Shown here: piece by piece, positions 15,831 to 24,236 of the stretch
Layout of the letters: the number at the start of each line of letters is the position of its first letter
How positions within the stretch are numbered: position 1 is the stretch's first letter
Assembly (NCBI GenBank): GCA_050248955.1
Contig: JBFWRK010000001.1
Location: 248,001 to 312,000 of the forward strand
Direction: 5' to 3'
Source: JBFWRK01 sp050248955
GTDB taxonomy: Bacteria > Actinomycetota > Acidimicrobiia > Acidimicrobiales > Ilumatobacteraceae
DNA: 64,000 bases
The notes under the pieces: model-generated
Told to the model about the DNA's origin: nothing
The model's database searches: none
What the model saw: the letters and a program-made list of their open reading frames with translations, nothing else
Position numbers and translations under genes: made by a program

Positions 15831-17230
15831 CCGACTCGCGGGCGGGACAGCCGACGCAGGTACGGGATCAGCGCGACCTGCGCGACGGCGGTGCCGATCG
15901 CTGAGCCGGTCGCGCCGAGGAACGGGACGAGCAGCAGGTTGAGCACGATGTTCGTGGTGCTGACCAGCGCCAGCAGGAGCGAGTGACGGGTCGGATCGCC
16001 CGTCTGCTGCAGGAGGTTCGTGAACGGGATGTAGCCGGCGGTGAGCACCACGCCGGTCGCGAGGAGGGCGTAGAGCTGCCACGTGTCATCGGCGAGGTCG
16101 GCGCCGAACAGGAAGCTCGTGGAAAGCGGGTACACGAGGATGGTCACCACGCCGACCGGGACGACGAGGAGGTACACGCGACGCATCGATCGGTGCACGA
16201 GGTGTCGGAGCTCGTCGATGCGGTGCTCGACGAAGAGGCCGGCCACGACCGGATCGAAGCTGTACCGGCTGACCATGGCCAGCTGGTACAGGCCCTCGGC
16301 GAAGATGCTGGCGATGCTGTAGCGACCGACCGCGCCGGAACCGGCAATGCCGCCGAGGATGAGCACGTCCACCCGCGTGTTGAGGTCGAGCAGCAAGCCG
16401 CCGCTCATGCCTCGGATGCCGAAGCGCACGAGTCGCGACGTCAGCTCGGGCTCTCGGACCGCGTGACGAGCACGTCGGAGCTCGCCGAGCTGCGTCGCGA
16501 CGAGCACGAGCGTCAGCACGAGCTCCGCGCCCGTCACCGCCCATGGCAACGTCGAGCCGTCCGCGCCGAGCAGAGCGAGCCCGGCGACCATGGCCACGAG
16601 CAGCACGTAGCGCGACGCAAAGATGATCGCGAAGAGGGTGATCCGGCCGAGACCGTTGATGTGGGCGAGCAGCGTCTTGTTGATCGGGTAGAGGAACAGC
16701 CCGAGCGCGATGGCGCGCAGACCGGTGCGGTAGGCCTCGTTGCCGACCTCGCCCAGGACGAGCTCGGCGCCACCGACGATCGCGGCGACGCACACGGCAG
16801 ACGACACCAGGTTGACCTTGAGCGCAGCGGCGAGCACTGGACCGGTGGCGTGGTCGATGGACCGCGCCCGAGGCGTGTGGAACAGCAGCGCGGATTGCAT
16901 CCCTACCGAGCCGAGCTGTCCGCCGATGAGGAAGATCGCGAGCAGCACGTTGAACTGGCCGAGGATCGACGAGCCGTACTGGTCGGTGATGACGAGGTTG
17001 AGCGTGAGACCGGCGACGCCGACGACGACGAAACCGACCATGCTCCAGTACAGACCGGCGCGATCGATGCTGCCGGTGGACCGCGTCAGCGGGGGGTTCC
17101 CGGACGGTGCTCGGGCGTCCGGCTCCACGTTCGGAGATGGTACGAGCCACAGCTCGCGGTTTGCTGGGACGGTGCTCGTGACGTGCCGTGGCCGAGCCGC
17201 TCGCGACGTCGCGAGGGGTGCGATCGGCAT
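15818..17230 (-). CDS. wzx: Wzx-like polysaccharide flippase (MATE/MVF superfamily)
   Basis: The 470-residue protein has a soluble start of about 45 residues, then 12 to 14 hydrophobic segments with the even spacing of Wzx-type lipid-linked oligosaccharide flippases, including a GQFNVLLAIFLIGGQLGS segment in the first pair and GLYQLAMVSRYSFDPVVA in the middle. It would move undecaprenyl-diphosphate-linked repeat units across the membrane. The ATG at 17230 is preferred, since upstream sequence belongs to the divergent wbpD gene; a GTG some 15 codons later is possible. It heads the minus-strand operon that ends with the glutaminase-WbpG fusion, and only 21 bp separate its start from the start of wbpD, so the two promoters must overlap. 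A second flippase gene is at 25795. Confidence 0.82.
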   Translation of the reverse strand: MPIAPLATSRAARPRHVTSTVPANRELWLVPSPNVEPDARAPSGNPPLTRSTGSIDRAGLYWSMVGFVVVGVAGLTLNLVITDQYGSSILGQFNVLLAIFLIGGQLGSVGMQSALLFHTPRARSIDHATGPVLAAALKVNLVSSAVCVAAIVGGAELVLGEVGNEAYRTGLRAIALGLFLYPINKTLLAHINGLGRITLFAIIFASRYVLLVAMVAGLALLGADGSTLPWAVTGAELVLTLVLVATQLGELRRARHAVREPELTSRLVRFGIRGMSGGLLLDLNTRVDVLILGGIAGSGAVGRYSIASIFAEGLYQLAMVSRYSFDPVVAGLFVEHRIDELRHLVHRSMRRVYLLVVPVGVVTILVYPLSTSFLFGADLADDTWQLYALLATGVVLTAGYIPFTNLLQQTGDPTRHSLLLALVSTTNIVLNLLLVPFLGATGSAIGTAVAQVALIPYLRRLSRPRVGFAP

Positions 17231-17237
17231 CACTCGG

Positions 17238-17243
17238 TAGAGT
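17238..17243 (+). promoter_or_regulatory. Candidate -10 box TAGAGT for the wbpD operon
   Basis: TAGAGT fits TANNNT and ends 8 nt before the GTG at 17252, which has no Shine-Dalgarno sequence, so the transcript is probably leaderless. The box lies within the 21-bp gap between the divergent wzx and wbpD starts. Confidence 0.45.
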
Positions 17244-17251
17244 GCGGAGCC

Positions 17252-17809
17252 GTGTCTGTTCACGACTTCTACGCCCATCCTTCGGCGATCATCGAGGACG
17301 GGGCGATGATCGGTCGGGGAACGCGGGTCTGGCACCACTCCCATGTCCGGGCAGGCTCCACCATCGGTGCGGACTGCGTGATCGGGAAGAACGTGTACGT
17401 CGACACGCACGCCGTGATCGGGGACCGCTGCAAGGTCCAGAACAACGTCAGCGTGTACCACGGCGTCACGATCGGCGACGATGTCTTCGTGGGTCCCTCC
17501 GCAACGTTCACGAACGATCTCGTCCCGCGGGCGTTCAACGAGGACTGGCAGGTCACCGAGACGTTCGTCGCCAATGGTGCCTCCGTGGGGGCGAACGCGA
17601 CCATCGTCTGCGGCAACCGACTCGGCGAGTACGCGATGGTCGCTGCCGGCGCGACGGTGACGCGCGACGTGGCCGACCACGAGCTCGTCGCAGGCACACC
17701 CGCCCGCCGGCTCGGCTGGGTGTGCCGTTGCGGCACGGTCATCTCCCGGAACGACGAGGCTCCCGCCGAGCTCCGTTGCGAGTCGTGCAAGCAGAAGGAA
17801 GGCGCATGA
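17252..17809 (+). CDS. wbpD: UDP-2-acetamido-3-amino-2,3-dideoxy-glucuronate N-acetyltransferase (WbpD/WlbB type)
   Basis: The 185-residue protein is a left-handed beta-helix acyltransferase: hexapeptide repeats run from about residue 10 to 150 (IIEDGAMIG, TIGADCVIG, VIGDRCKVQ and so on), with the NDLVPR and GANATIVCG segments typical of WbpD/WlbB. These enzymes use acetyl-CoA to acetylate the 3-amino group made by WbpE. The C terminus carries CRCG and CESCK, a four-cysteine zinc-ribbon-like tail absent from short family members. The GTG at 17252 gives the usual family start just before the first repeat and follows a TAGAGT box. The stop overlaps the start of wbpE as ATGA. It leads the operon wbpD-wbpE-wbpB-dehydrogenase-GT2. 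Confidence 0.9.
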   Translation: MSVHDFYAHPSAIIEDGAMIGRGTRVWHHSHVRAGSTIGADCVIGKNVYVDTHAVIGDRCKVQNNVSVYHGVTIGDDVFVGPSATFTNDLVPRAFNEDWQVTETFVANGASVGANATIVCGNRLGEYAMVAAGATVTRDVADHELVAGTPARRLGWVCRCGTVISRNDEAPAELRCESCKQKEGA

Positions 17810-18906
17810 TCCCGATCACCACGGTCCGATTCGGACCCGAGGAGGAAGCGCTGGTCCTCGAGGTGCTGCGCTCGGGCCAGCTGGCCCAGGGCGCGTACGT
17901 CGAGCGCTTCGAGCGCGAGTTCGGTGCGCTCCACGAGGTCGAGCACGCGGTCGCCGTGAACAACGGCACGACGGCGCTCGTGATCGCGATGGAGGCGCTC
18001 GGGATCGGTCCGGGTGACGAGGTCATCACGAGCCCGTTCACGTTCGTCGCCACGCTCAACGCGATCCTCGAAGCCGGTGCGACCGCGCGGTTCGCGGACA
18101 TCGGAGCGGACTTCAACATCGACCCCGCCAACATCGACGGCGTCGTCAACGAGCGCACGCGCGCTGTCATGCCGGTCCACCTCTACGGCTACATGGCCGA
18201 CATGGAACCGATCATGGAGCTGGCGACGGCGCGCGGGCTCGACGTGGTCGAGGACGCGGCGCAGGCCGTGGCGGCGCGCTACCACGGGCGCCCGGCGGGC
18301 AGCTTCGGCGTCGGCTGCTTCTCGCTCTACGCGACGAAGAACCTGAACACCGGCGAAGGGGGCATGGTCACGACGAACGACGAGGCGCTCGCCGATCGGC
18401 TGCGCCTCCTGCGCAACCAGGGGATGCGGCAGCGCTACCAGTACGAGGTCGCCGGGCACAACTACCGGCTCACGAACCTCGCCGCCGCGGTCGGGCTGCC
18501 GCAGCTCGCACGCATGGAGGAGATCAACGAGACGCGCCGCGCCAACGCGGCTGCGCTCCGCTCGGGTCTTGCCGGCATCCCCGGCCTCGTCCTGCCGAGC
18601 GAGCCGGCCGACGGACGGACGCACGTCTACCACCAGTTCACGGTGCGGATCACGGAGGAGGCACCGATCACCCGCGACGAGGTGATCGACCAGCTCACAG
18701 CGCGGGGGATCGGGTGCGGGATCTACTACCCGAAGGTCGTCTACGACTACGACTGCTACCGCAACCATCCGGGTGTGATCCTCGATGCGGTCCCGAACGC
18801 GGACCGCACGGTCACCGAGGTCGTGTCGCTCCCGGTGCACCCCTTCCTCACTGCCGGTGACCTCGACCAGATCGTCTGCACGGTCCGTGAGGTGCTCGGA
18901 GCATGA
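17806..18906 (+). CDS. wbpE: UDP-2-acetamido-2-deoxy-3-oxo-glucuronate aminotransferase (WbpE/WlbC type)
   Basis: The 366-residue DegT/DnrJ/EryC1/StrS aminotransferase has the PLP lysine Lys178 in LYATKNLNTGEGG, an upstream NNGTTALVIAMEALGIGPGDEV segment and VVEDAAQA. Length and motifs match WbpE and WlbC, which aminate the 3-keto group of the UDP-uronic acid from WbpB using glutamate. Neighbours on both sides, an acetyltransferase and a Gfo/Idh dehydrogenase linked by 4-bp overlaps, are the enzymes that act after and before it, which makes this assignment firmer than sequence alone. It is one of three aminotransferases of this superfamily in the window; the others are at 2289 and 29595. Confidence 0.9.
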   Translation: MIPITTVRFGPEEEALVLEVLRSGQLAQGAYVERFEREFGALHEVEHAVAVNNGTTALVIAMEALGIGPGDEVITSPFTFVATLNAILEAGATARFADIGADFNIDPANIDGVVNERTRAVMPVHLYGYMADMEPIMELATARGLDVVEDAAQAVAARYHGRPAGSFGVGCFSLYATKNLNTGEGGMVTTNDEALADRLRLLRNQGMRQRYQYEVAGHNYRLTNLAAAVGLPQLARMEEINETRRANAAALRSGLAGIPGLVLPSEPADGRTHVYHQFTVRITEEAPITRDEVIDQLTARGIGCGIYYPKVVYDYDCYRNHPGVILDAVPNADRTVTEVVSLPVHPFLTAGDLDQIVCTVREVLGA

Positions 18907-19883
18907 GCGATCCGATCAGGTTCGCCGTCGTCGGCGCCGGGATCATGGGTACGAACCACGTCCGCGTGGCGCGCCAACTGCCCGGTGTCGAGCTCGTCGC
19001 CGTCGTCGACCACGACATCGAGCGAGCACGTGCCGCAGCGCGCGCCGGCGGTGAGCGTGCCTGTGACACCGTGGCCGAGCTGTTCGGGGCCGTCGATGCC
19101 GCCGTGATCGCCGTGCCGACGGCGTTTCACCTGGACGCGGCGCTCGCGCTGGCCGAGCATGGCGTGCACCTGCTCGTCGAGAAGCCGCTGGCTCCGAGTG
19201 TCGAGGACGCACAGCGCATCGTCGACGCTGCGGCAGCCAACGGCATCGTGCTCGCCGTCGGGCACATCGAGCGGTTCAACGCCGCGGTGGCCGAGCTGCC
19301 GCGGCTGCTGCACGATCCGATCCACATCGAGGCATCGCGGATCAGCCCCTACTCGCCGCGCGTCGCCGACGGCGTGATCTTCGACCTGATGATCCACGAC
19401 ATCGACATCGTCTGCTCGCTCGCCGGGCCCGACGCGGTCGCGACCAAGGTGACCGGCGTGGCGCGGACGACGAAGGGTGGCACCGAGGACCTCGCTTCGG
19501 TCACGGTCGAGTTCTCGACCGGCCTGACCGCCACGTTCAACACGAGCCGCCTCGGTCAGCAGAAGATCCGTACGATCGAGATCACCCAGGCTGACAGCGT
19601 CGTGATCGCCGATCTCGTCCGCCAGGACGTGACCATCCATCGCATGAACCACAGCGAGTACCTGAGCGACGAGGGCACGCGGTACCGCCAGGCCAGCGTC
19701 ATCGAGATCCCCTTCCTCGAGACGCGCGGTGAGCCGCTCGCGCTCGAGCTCAGCCACTTCGTCGACTGCATCCGCACCGGCCAGGCGCCGCGGGTCGACG
19801 GCGCCGCAGGCATTCGTGCGATCGAGCTCGCGCAACGAGCGACCGACGCCGTCAGGGTGGCGGCGACTGCTGATCTGCGTTGA
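18903..19883 (+). CDS. wbpB: UDP-GlcNAc-uronate 3-dehydrogenase (WbpB/WlbA type, Gfo/Idh/MocA family)
   Basis: The 326-residue protein starts with a Rossmann fold (VVGAGIMGTNH at residues 9-19), has the EKPLAPS motif that holds the nicotinamide and catalytic Lys at about residue 97, GHIERFNAAV, and a C-terminal alpha/beta substrate domain with a HDIDI motif. WbpB and WlbA oxidise position 3 of UDP-GlcNAcA, and in vitro recycle their NADH with 2-oxoglutarate, which couples them to WbpE. The ATG overlaps the wbpE stop by 4 bp. A 34-bp gap with a strong ribosome binding site separates it from the dehydrogenase gene downstream. Confidence 0.88.
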   Translation: MSDPIRFAVVGAGIMGTNHVRVARQLPGVELVAVVDHDIERARAAARAGGERACDTVAELFGAVDAAVIAVPTAFHLDAALALAEHGVHLLVEKPLAPSVEDAQRIVDAAAANGIVLAVGHIERFNAAVAELPRLLHDPIHIEASRISPYSPRVADGVIFDLMIHDIDIVCSLAGPDAVATKVTGVARTTKGGTEDLASVTVEFSTGLTATFNTSRLGQQKIRTIEITQADSVVIADLVRQDVTIHRMNHSEYLSDEGTRYRQASVIEIPFLETRGEPLALELSHFVDCIRTGQAPRVDGAAGIRAIELAQRATDAVRVAATADLR

Positions 19884-19917
19884 CGGTCGAGACCGCCGCG
19901 CTCGAAAGGACGACTCC

Positions 19918-21222
19918 GTGAACGTATGTGTCGTGGCCCTGGGCAAGATCGGACTGCCCCTCGCAGTCCAGTGCGCCCGCTCCGGCATGCGCGTGCGTGG
20001 CGCCGACGTCAACGATCAGGTCGTGCAGCTCGTCAACGACGGGCAGGCTCCGTTCCCCGGCGAGGCCCATCTCGCCGAGTGGCTGCCCGAGGTGGTCTCG
20101 TCGGGCGCGCTGACCGCGACGACCGACACCGCTGCGGCGGTCGCCGACTCGGACGTGGTGATCGTCGTCGTGCCGCTCGTCGCCGACGCAGCGGGCGTGC
20201 CCGACTTCCGTGGCATGGACGCGGCGACCGAGGTCATCGCCGGCGCCCTCCGCCCAGGCACGTTGGTGAGCTACGAGACGACCCTGCCCGTCGGCACCAC
20301 CAGGAACCGCTTCGCTCCGGTGCTGGCCGAGCGTTCGGGTCTGCAACTCGGCGAGGACCTCTTCGTCTGCCACAGCCCGGAGCGCGTCTTCTCGGGCCGG
20401 ATCTTCGCCGATCTGCGCCGGTACCCGAAGCTCGTTGGTGGCATCGACACGGCGTCCGCGCGCAAGGCGGTCGAGTTCTACGAGGCGGCGCTGCAGTTCG
20501 ACGATCGGCCCGACCTGACCCGCCCGAACGGCGTCTGGGACCTCGGTTCGGCGGAGGCTGCGGAGCTGGCGAAGCTCGCCGAGACGACCTACCGAGACGT
20601 CAACATCGCCTTCGCCAACGAACTGGCGCGCTTCGCCGACGCCGCCGGCATCGACGTCCATGCCGTGATCGACGCCTCGAACAGCCAGCCGTTCAGCCAC
20701 ATCCATCGTCCCGGCATCGCCGTCGGTGGTCACTGCATCCCCGTGTACCCGCGCTTCTATCTGGCCGGCGATCCTGACGCCCGGCTGCCGGCCGCCGCCC
20801 GGGACATCAACGAGCAGATGCCCGCGTACGCCATCCAACGACTGGCCGAGGCGGTCGGTTCGCTCGCCGGACTCCGGGTGGCCGTGCTCGGCGCTGCGTA
20901 CCGGGGTGGCGTCAAGGAGACAGCGTTCTCCGGCGTGTTCCCGGCCGTGACTGCCCTTCGCGCTGCGGGAGCGATCGCGCTCGTGCACGATCCGTTGTTC
21001 TCGGACGACGAGCTGGCAGCAATGGACCTCGTGCCGTACCACCTCGGCGACCCGTGCGACGCGGTGGTGCTCCAGGCCGAGCACCCGGAGTACCAGCAGA
21101 TCGGCGCCGCCGACGTGCCGGGTGCTCGCGTCGTCCTCGACGGACGCGACGTGCTGGGCGCCAGCCGGCTCGCCCGTGAAGGCGTGCCGATCATGGGCAT
21201 CGGGCGGGGTCCGGGGCGGTGA
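19918..21222 (+). CDS. wbpA: UDP-N-acetylhexosamine 6-dehydrogenase (WbpA/WecC-like)
   Basis: The 434-residue protein has the three-part UDP-sugar dehydrogenase layout: an N-terminal NAD domain (CVVALGKIGLPLAV at residues 3-16), the conserved CHSPERVFSGR and AKLAETTYRD segments, the catalytic Cys273 in GGHCIPVYP, and a C-terminal Rossmann domain with LGAAYRGGVKE. It oxidises C6 of a UDP-HexNAc to the uronic acid. Some motifs are closer to UDP-ManNAc dehydrogenases such as WecC, so the WbpA role rests on the neighbouring wbpD-wbpE-wbpB genes. GAAAGGA at 19904-19910 lies 7 nt before the GTG and decides this start over longer upstream versions of the frame. The stop overlaps the next GT2 start as GTGA. 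Confidence 0.87.
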   Translation: MNVCVVALGKIGLPLAVQCARSGMRVRGADVNDQVVQLVNDGQAPFPGEAHLAEWLPEVVSSGALTATTDTAAAVADSDVVIVVVPLVADAAGVPDFRGMDAATEVIAGALRPGTLVSYETTLPVGTTRNRFAPVLAERSGLQLGEDLFVCHSPERVFSGRIFADLRRYPKLVGGIDTASARKAVEFYEAALQFDDRPDLTRPNGVWDLGSAEAAELAKLAETTYRDVNIAFANELARFADAAGIDVHAVIDASNSQPFSHIHRPGIAVGGHCIPVYPRFYLAGDPDARLPAAARDINEQMPAYAIQRLAEAVGSLAGLRVAVLGAAYRGGVKETAFSGVFPAVTALRAAGAIALVHDPLFSDDELAAMDLVPYHLGDPCDAVVLQAEHPEYQQIGAADVPGARVVLDGRDVLGASRLAREGVPIMGIGRGPGR

Positions 21223-22229
21223 CACGGCCGTCGGTCGCCGTGGTGATCCCGGCGCGGAACGAGGAGCGCGCGATCGGTCCGCTGCTCGACTCGCTCGGCG
21301 CGCAGACATACGAGCAGGACCGGCTCGAGGTCGTGATCGCGGATGGCTTCTCGACCGACGCGACCCGCTCCACCGTTGCAGCATGGGACGCAGCGCACCC
21401 GCTCCGCGTGCGGGTGGTCGACAACGAGCAGCGGGTCACGGCGTCCGGTCTCAACGCCGGCATCGCCGCAACCGATGCCGACATCGTCATCGTGCTCGGC
21501 GCGCACGCTTCGGTGCCGGCCGACTTCGTCGAGGCGAGCATCCGCGTCCTCGCCGAGTCCGGAGCCGACTGTGCCGGCGGGCTGCTCGAGACCGTCGGGA
21601 CGACGCCGACCGGTCGCGCCATCGCGGCGGCGACCACGTCCCCGTTCGGCGTCGGCAACGCGCTCTTCCGCACGGGGACCTCCGCCGCGGCGCGCGATGT
21701 CGACACCGTCGCGTTCGCCGCCTACCGGCGCGAGCTCTTCGACCGGATCGGCGGGTTCGACGTCTCCCTCGTCGGGGCCGAGGACGACGAGCTGAACTTT
21801 CGGCTCGTTCGCAGTGGGGGTCGAATCCGGTTCGATCCGTCGATCCGGTCCACCTACTTCTGCCGCACCACCTTGCGCGGGCTCGCTCGCCAGTACTTCA
21901 TGTATGGCCGCGGCAAGGCGTGGGTGCTGAAGAAGCACCGGCGGCCGCCGTCGGTGCGGATGCTCGCTCCGGCCGGCCTCGTCGGTGGACTCGTCGCCGG
22001 TCTCGGGGCTTCGGTCGCGCTCCGTCGACCGCTCGTCCTCGTCCCACTCCTGCCGTATGCGGCCGTGGTCGCGCTCGGTGCGCGGCGGGCAGGGGGATCG
22101 TCGGGCGTGTCTCGTCCCCGAACCGCGATGGCGCTCATGACGCTCCACGTCGCATACGGAGTCGGGCTGTTCGTCGGTGCCGTGCGCCCCGCGCCGCACC
22201 CTCGTCAGTCGTTCAACTCGAGCTCGTAG
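21219..22229 (+). CDS. GT2 glycosyltransferase (ExoA-like)
   Basis: The 336-residue protein opens with VVIPARNEE at residues 8-16, followed by VVIADGFSTDATR and GLNAGIAATDADIVIVLGAHA, where the usual Asp-x-Asp is replaced by a GAHA loop as in succinoglycan ExoA-type enzymes, and EDDELNFRLVRSG near residue 188. A hydrophobic C-terminal part (about 245-325) forms two or three membrane helices. It is the last gene of the uronic-acid operon, coupled to the dehydrogenase by a 4-bp overlap, so it may transfer the diacetamido- or amidino-uronic acid; this is inference. Its end overlaps the convergent GNAT gene by 25 bp. Confidence 0.83.
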   Translation: MTRPSVAVVIPARNEERAIGPLLDSLGAQTYEQDRLEVVIADGFSTDATRSTVAAWDAAHPLRVRVVDNEQRVTASGLNAGIAATDADIVIVLGAHASVPADFVEASIRVLAESGADCAGGLLETVGTTPTGRAIAAATTSPFGVGNALFRTGTSAAARDVDTVAFAAYRRELFDRIGGFDVSLVGAEDDELNFRLVRSGGRIRFDPSIRSTYFCRTTLRGLARQYFMYGRGKAWVLKKHRRPPSVRMLAPAGLVGGLVAGLGASVALRRPLVLVPLLPYAAVVALGARRAGGSSGVSRPRTAMALMTLHVAYGVGLFVGAVRPAPHPRQSFNSSS

Positions 22230-22834
22230 AGGACCGAGTTGCCTTCGCGGTCGCTGACCTTCCAGCCGCCTCGCTCGTAGAACCGGATCGCCCTCGCGTT
22301 GTCGTCGAAGACGGAGAGCCGGATCCGGCGGGCGCCGCGGGTGCGTTCGGCTTCGATGTAGCCCGCCATCACCGCGTCCGCCATGCCGGTCCCCTGGGTT
22401 GCCGGATCAACGCAGATGGAGAACAAGTACGACGTCGTCTCCGCTCCCTGTTCGGGAGCAGACCTGTCGCCGCGGTGGAGGAGTGACGAGACGGCGAGTC
22501 GCACGTGGTGCAGCCGCGCGAAGACGTGACGCCTGACGACGGGGTCGACCACGATCTTGCCGGCGACGATGGCGGGGAAGCGGAGCAGGTTCGGGGTGTA
22601 GAGATCGCGGCGGAAGCGGGCGAGATCGGTGGTGCCGGCAACGAAGCCGGCGGGACGGCCGTCGACCGAGCCGATGACGACGGTGTGCGGCTCCCGGAGG
22701 AACGCCTCGTAGTAGCGCTGCAGGAAGGACGGGCCGAGGTGGGTGAGGAAGTAGTCGGGGAACGCGGCGGCGTGGATCTCGGCCACACGGCGACGGTCGC
22801 TCGGCGTCGCGCGACGCACGGAGATCTCGCTCAT
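22205..22834 (-). CDS. GNAT-family N-acetyltransferase
   Basis: The 209-residue protein shows a single GNAT domain: an N-terminal strand-helix pair (SVRRATPSDRRRVAEIHAAAF), the CoA-binding PATQGTGMADAVM loop at about residues 140-152 and the C-terminal DDNARAIRFYERGGW segment. A middle insertion of about 40 residues rich in Arg, His and Leu is unusual. The ATG at 22834 overlaps the hisF stop as ATGA, so it is the last gene of the wzy-hisH-hisF operon. It could acetylate an amino sugar of the same pathway, but the substrate cannot be read from the sequence. Confidence 0.82.
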   Translation of the reverse strand: MSEISVRRATPSDRRRVAEIHAAAFPDYFLTHLGPSFLQRYYEAFLREPHTVVIGSVDGRPAGFVAGTTDLARFRRDLYTPNLLRFPAIVAGKIVVDPVVRRHVFARLHHVRLAVSSLLHRGDRSAPEQGAETTSYLFSICVDPATQGTGMADAVMAGYIEAERTRGARRIRLSVFDDNARAIRFYERGGWKVSDREGNSVLYELELND

Positions 22835-23619
22835 CGCCCGGACCGTTCGGATCGGCCGAAGCAGGCATCGAGATCGCGGTCGCGCGGATAGGTGATCAGC
22901 ACGGCACGGTGCTTCCCGCTGAACACGAACAGGCTCCCGGCCGCCGCTGCGCTGGCGCCCGCTTCGACCGCGGCACCGAGATCGGCGACGGAACCGGCGC
23001 CCCCGCAAGCGACCACCGGCACGTTGACCGCTGCGCTGACTGCGTGGACGAGCTCGATGTCGTAGCCCTTCTGCGTGCCGTCACGATCGACCGACGTGAG
23101 CAAGATCTCGCCGGCGCCGCGGCGGGCCACGTCCATCGCATAGTCGACCGGGGAAGCCGACACCTTGCGAGTACCTGACGCCGTGACGACCTCTGGTCCT
23201 CCGAAGCGAGGTCGGCGGACATCGATCGAGACCACGATGGTGGAGCGACCGAAGACGCGGGCGGCCTCGTCGATGAAGCCCGGGTTGCTGGCGGCGGTGG
23301 TGTTCAGGACGACCTTCTCGTAACCGAGGCCGAGGATCTCGCGGATCTCGTCGAGTGTCGTGATGCCGCCGCCGTACGCGAGTGGCATGAAGGCCTCGGA
23401 CGCGATCTCGGCGAGCAGGTCGAACTGCGGTCCCGAGCCGCGCACCGACGCGTTGATGTCGAGCAGGGCGAGTTCGTCGGCGCCCTTCTCGTTGAAGATC
23501 CGCACGGTGTTCACCGGATCCCCGAGGTAGGTGCGCTCCTTGAACTTCACCGTCTTCACGAGGCCCAGCCCGTCGATGAGCAGGCAGGGAATCACCCGTG
23601 GGCGAAAGCCGCTGCTCAC
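22831..23619 (-). CDS. HisF-like cyclase subunit for sugar amidotransfer (HisF2/WbpG partner)
   Basis: The 262-residue protein has the HisF (beta/alpha)8 barrel. The two acidic residues that are catalytic in histidine synthesis are present: Asp16 in PCLLIDG and Asp133 in VSIDVRR. It diverges from true HisF at the start (LGLVKTVKFKERTYLGDPVN), a form found in HisF copies placed beside WbpG in O-antigen loci. There it passes ammonia from the HisH-like glutaminase to WbpG. Here hisH lies directly upstream with a 4-bp overlap and a stand-alone WbpG is at 36089. The C terminus has a hydrophilic tail (about residues 240-262). A role in histidine synthesis is unlikely as no other his gene is near. 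Confidence 0.87.
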   Translation of the reverse strand: MSSGFRPRVIPCLLIDGLGLVKTVKFKERTYLGDPVNTVRIFNEKGADELALLDINASVRGSGPQFDLLAEIASEAFMPLAYGGGITTLDEIREILGLGYEKVVLNTTAASNPGFIDEAARVFGRSTIVVSIDVRRPRFGGPEVVTASGTRKVSASPVDYAMDVARRGAGEILLTSVDRDGTQKGYDIELVHAVSAAVNVPVVACGGAGSVADLGAAVEAGASAAAAGSLFVFSGKHRAVLITYPRDRDLDACFGRSERSGR

Positions 23620-24236
23620 GCGGGCACCTTCGCCGCGAAGCGCCGCAACAGCTCCATGCCGAAGCGATGGCTCTTCTCGGGGTGGAACTGCGTGCCGCTC
23701 ACCACGCCGCGCTGCACCGCCGCCGTCACCGGCAGCCCGTAGTCGACAGTTGCGGCCACGTCGGCCGGCTCGTCGCAGTCGAGGAAGTACGAGTGGACGA
23801 AGTAGTAGCGCTGTGCTTCGTCGGTCCGTGGCACGAGATCGTGGTGCTCCACGGGCTCCGTGTAGTACCAGCCCATCACCGGCAACCGCACGCCCGGCTC
23901 CACGCGGCCGGCGAGCTGCCGGACGCGCCCGGGAACCCAGCCGAGGCCGGGAAGATCCCCTTCGTCGCTACCGTGAGCGAGCATCTGCATGCCGACGCAG
24001 ATCCCGAGCAGCGGCCGCTCTGCGCCGAGCACCAGCGCCTCGAGCGCGGGGCGGAGGCCGGAAGCTGCGAATCGCGACACCACGTCGTCGAAGGCGCCGA
24101 CGCCGGGGAGCACGAACGCATCGCACTGCTCCATCAGATCCGGCTCGGTGACCCTGGTGGCAGGGATGGTGAGCCGGCGCATCATCGAGAGGATGGACGA
24201 CACGTTGCCGACCCCGTAGTCGAGCACACCGATCAT
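23616..24236 (-). CDS. HisH-like class I glutaminase for sugar amidotransfer (HisH2)
   Basis: The 206-residue protein is a triad glutamine amidotransferase: an N-terminal LDYGVGNV, the nucleophile Cys80 in GICVGMQML, and His185 and Glu187 in TQFHPEKS. Together with HisF it would split glutamine and channel ammonia to a WbpG-type enzyme, as known for Pseudomonas and other O-antigen loci. The start overlaps the stop of the wzy gene as ATGA and its stop overlaps the hisF start, so HisH and HisF are made in step. The length is close to that of normal HisH proteins. Confidence 0.88.
   Translation of the reverse strand: MIGVLDYGVGNVSSILSMMRRLTIPATRVTEPDLMEQCDAFVLPGVGAFDDVVSRFAASGLRPALEALVLGAERPLLGICVGMQMLAHGSDEGDLPGLGWVPGRVRQLAGRVEPGVRLPVMGWYYTEPVEHHDLVPRTDEAQRYYFVHSYFLDCDEPADVAATVDYGLPVTAAVQRGVVSGTQFHPEKSHRFGMELLRRFAAKVPA

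Noticed and set aside
22831..24236. hisH and hisF as part of histidine biosynthesis
   Set aside because: No other his genes are near, HisF is divergent at its start, and both are coupled to a polysaccharide polymerase gene.
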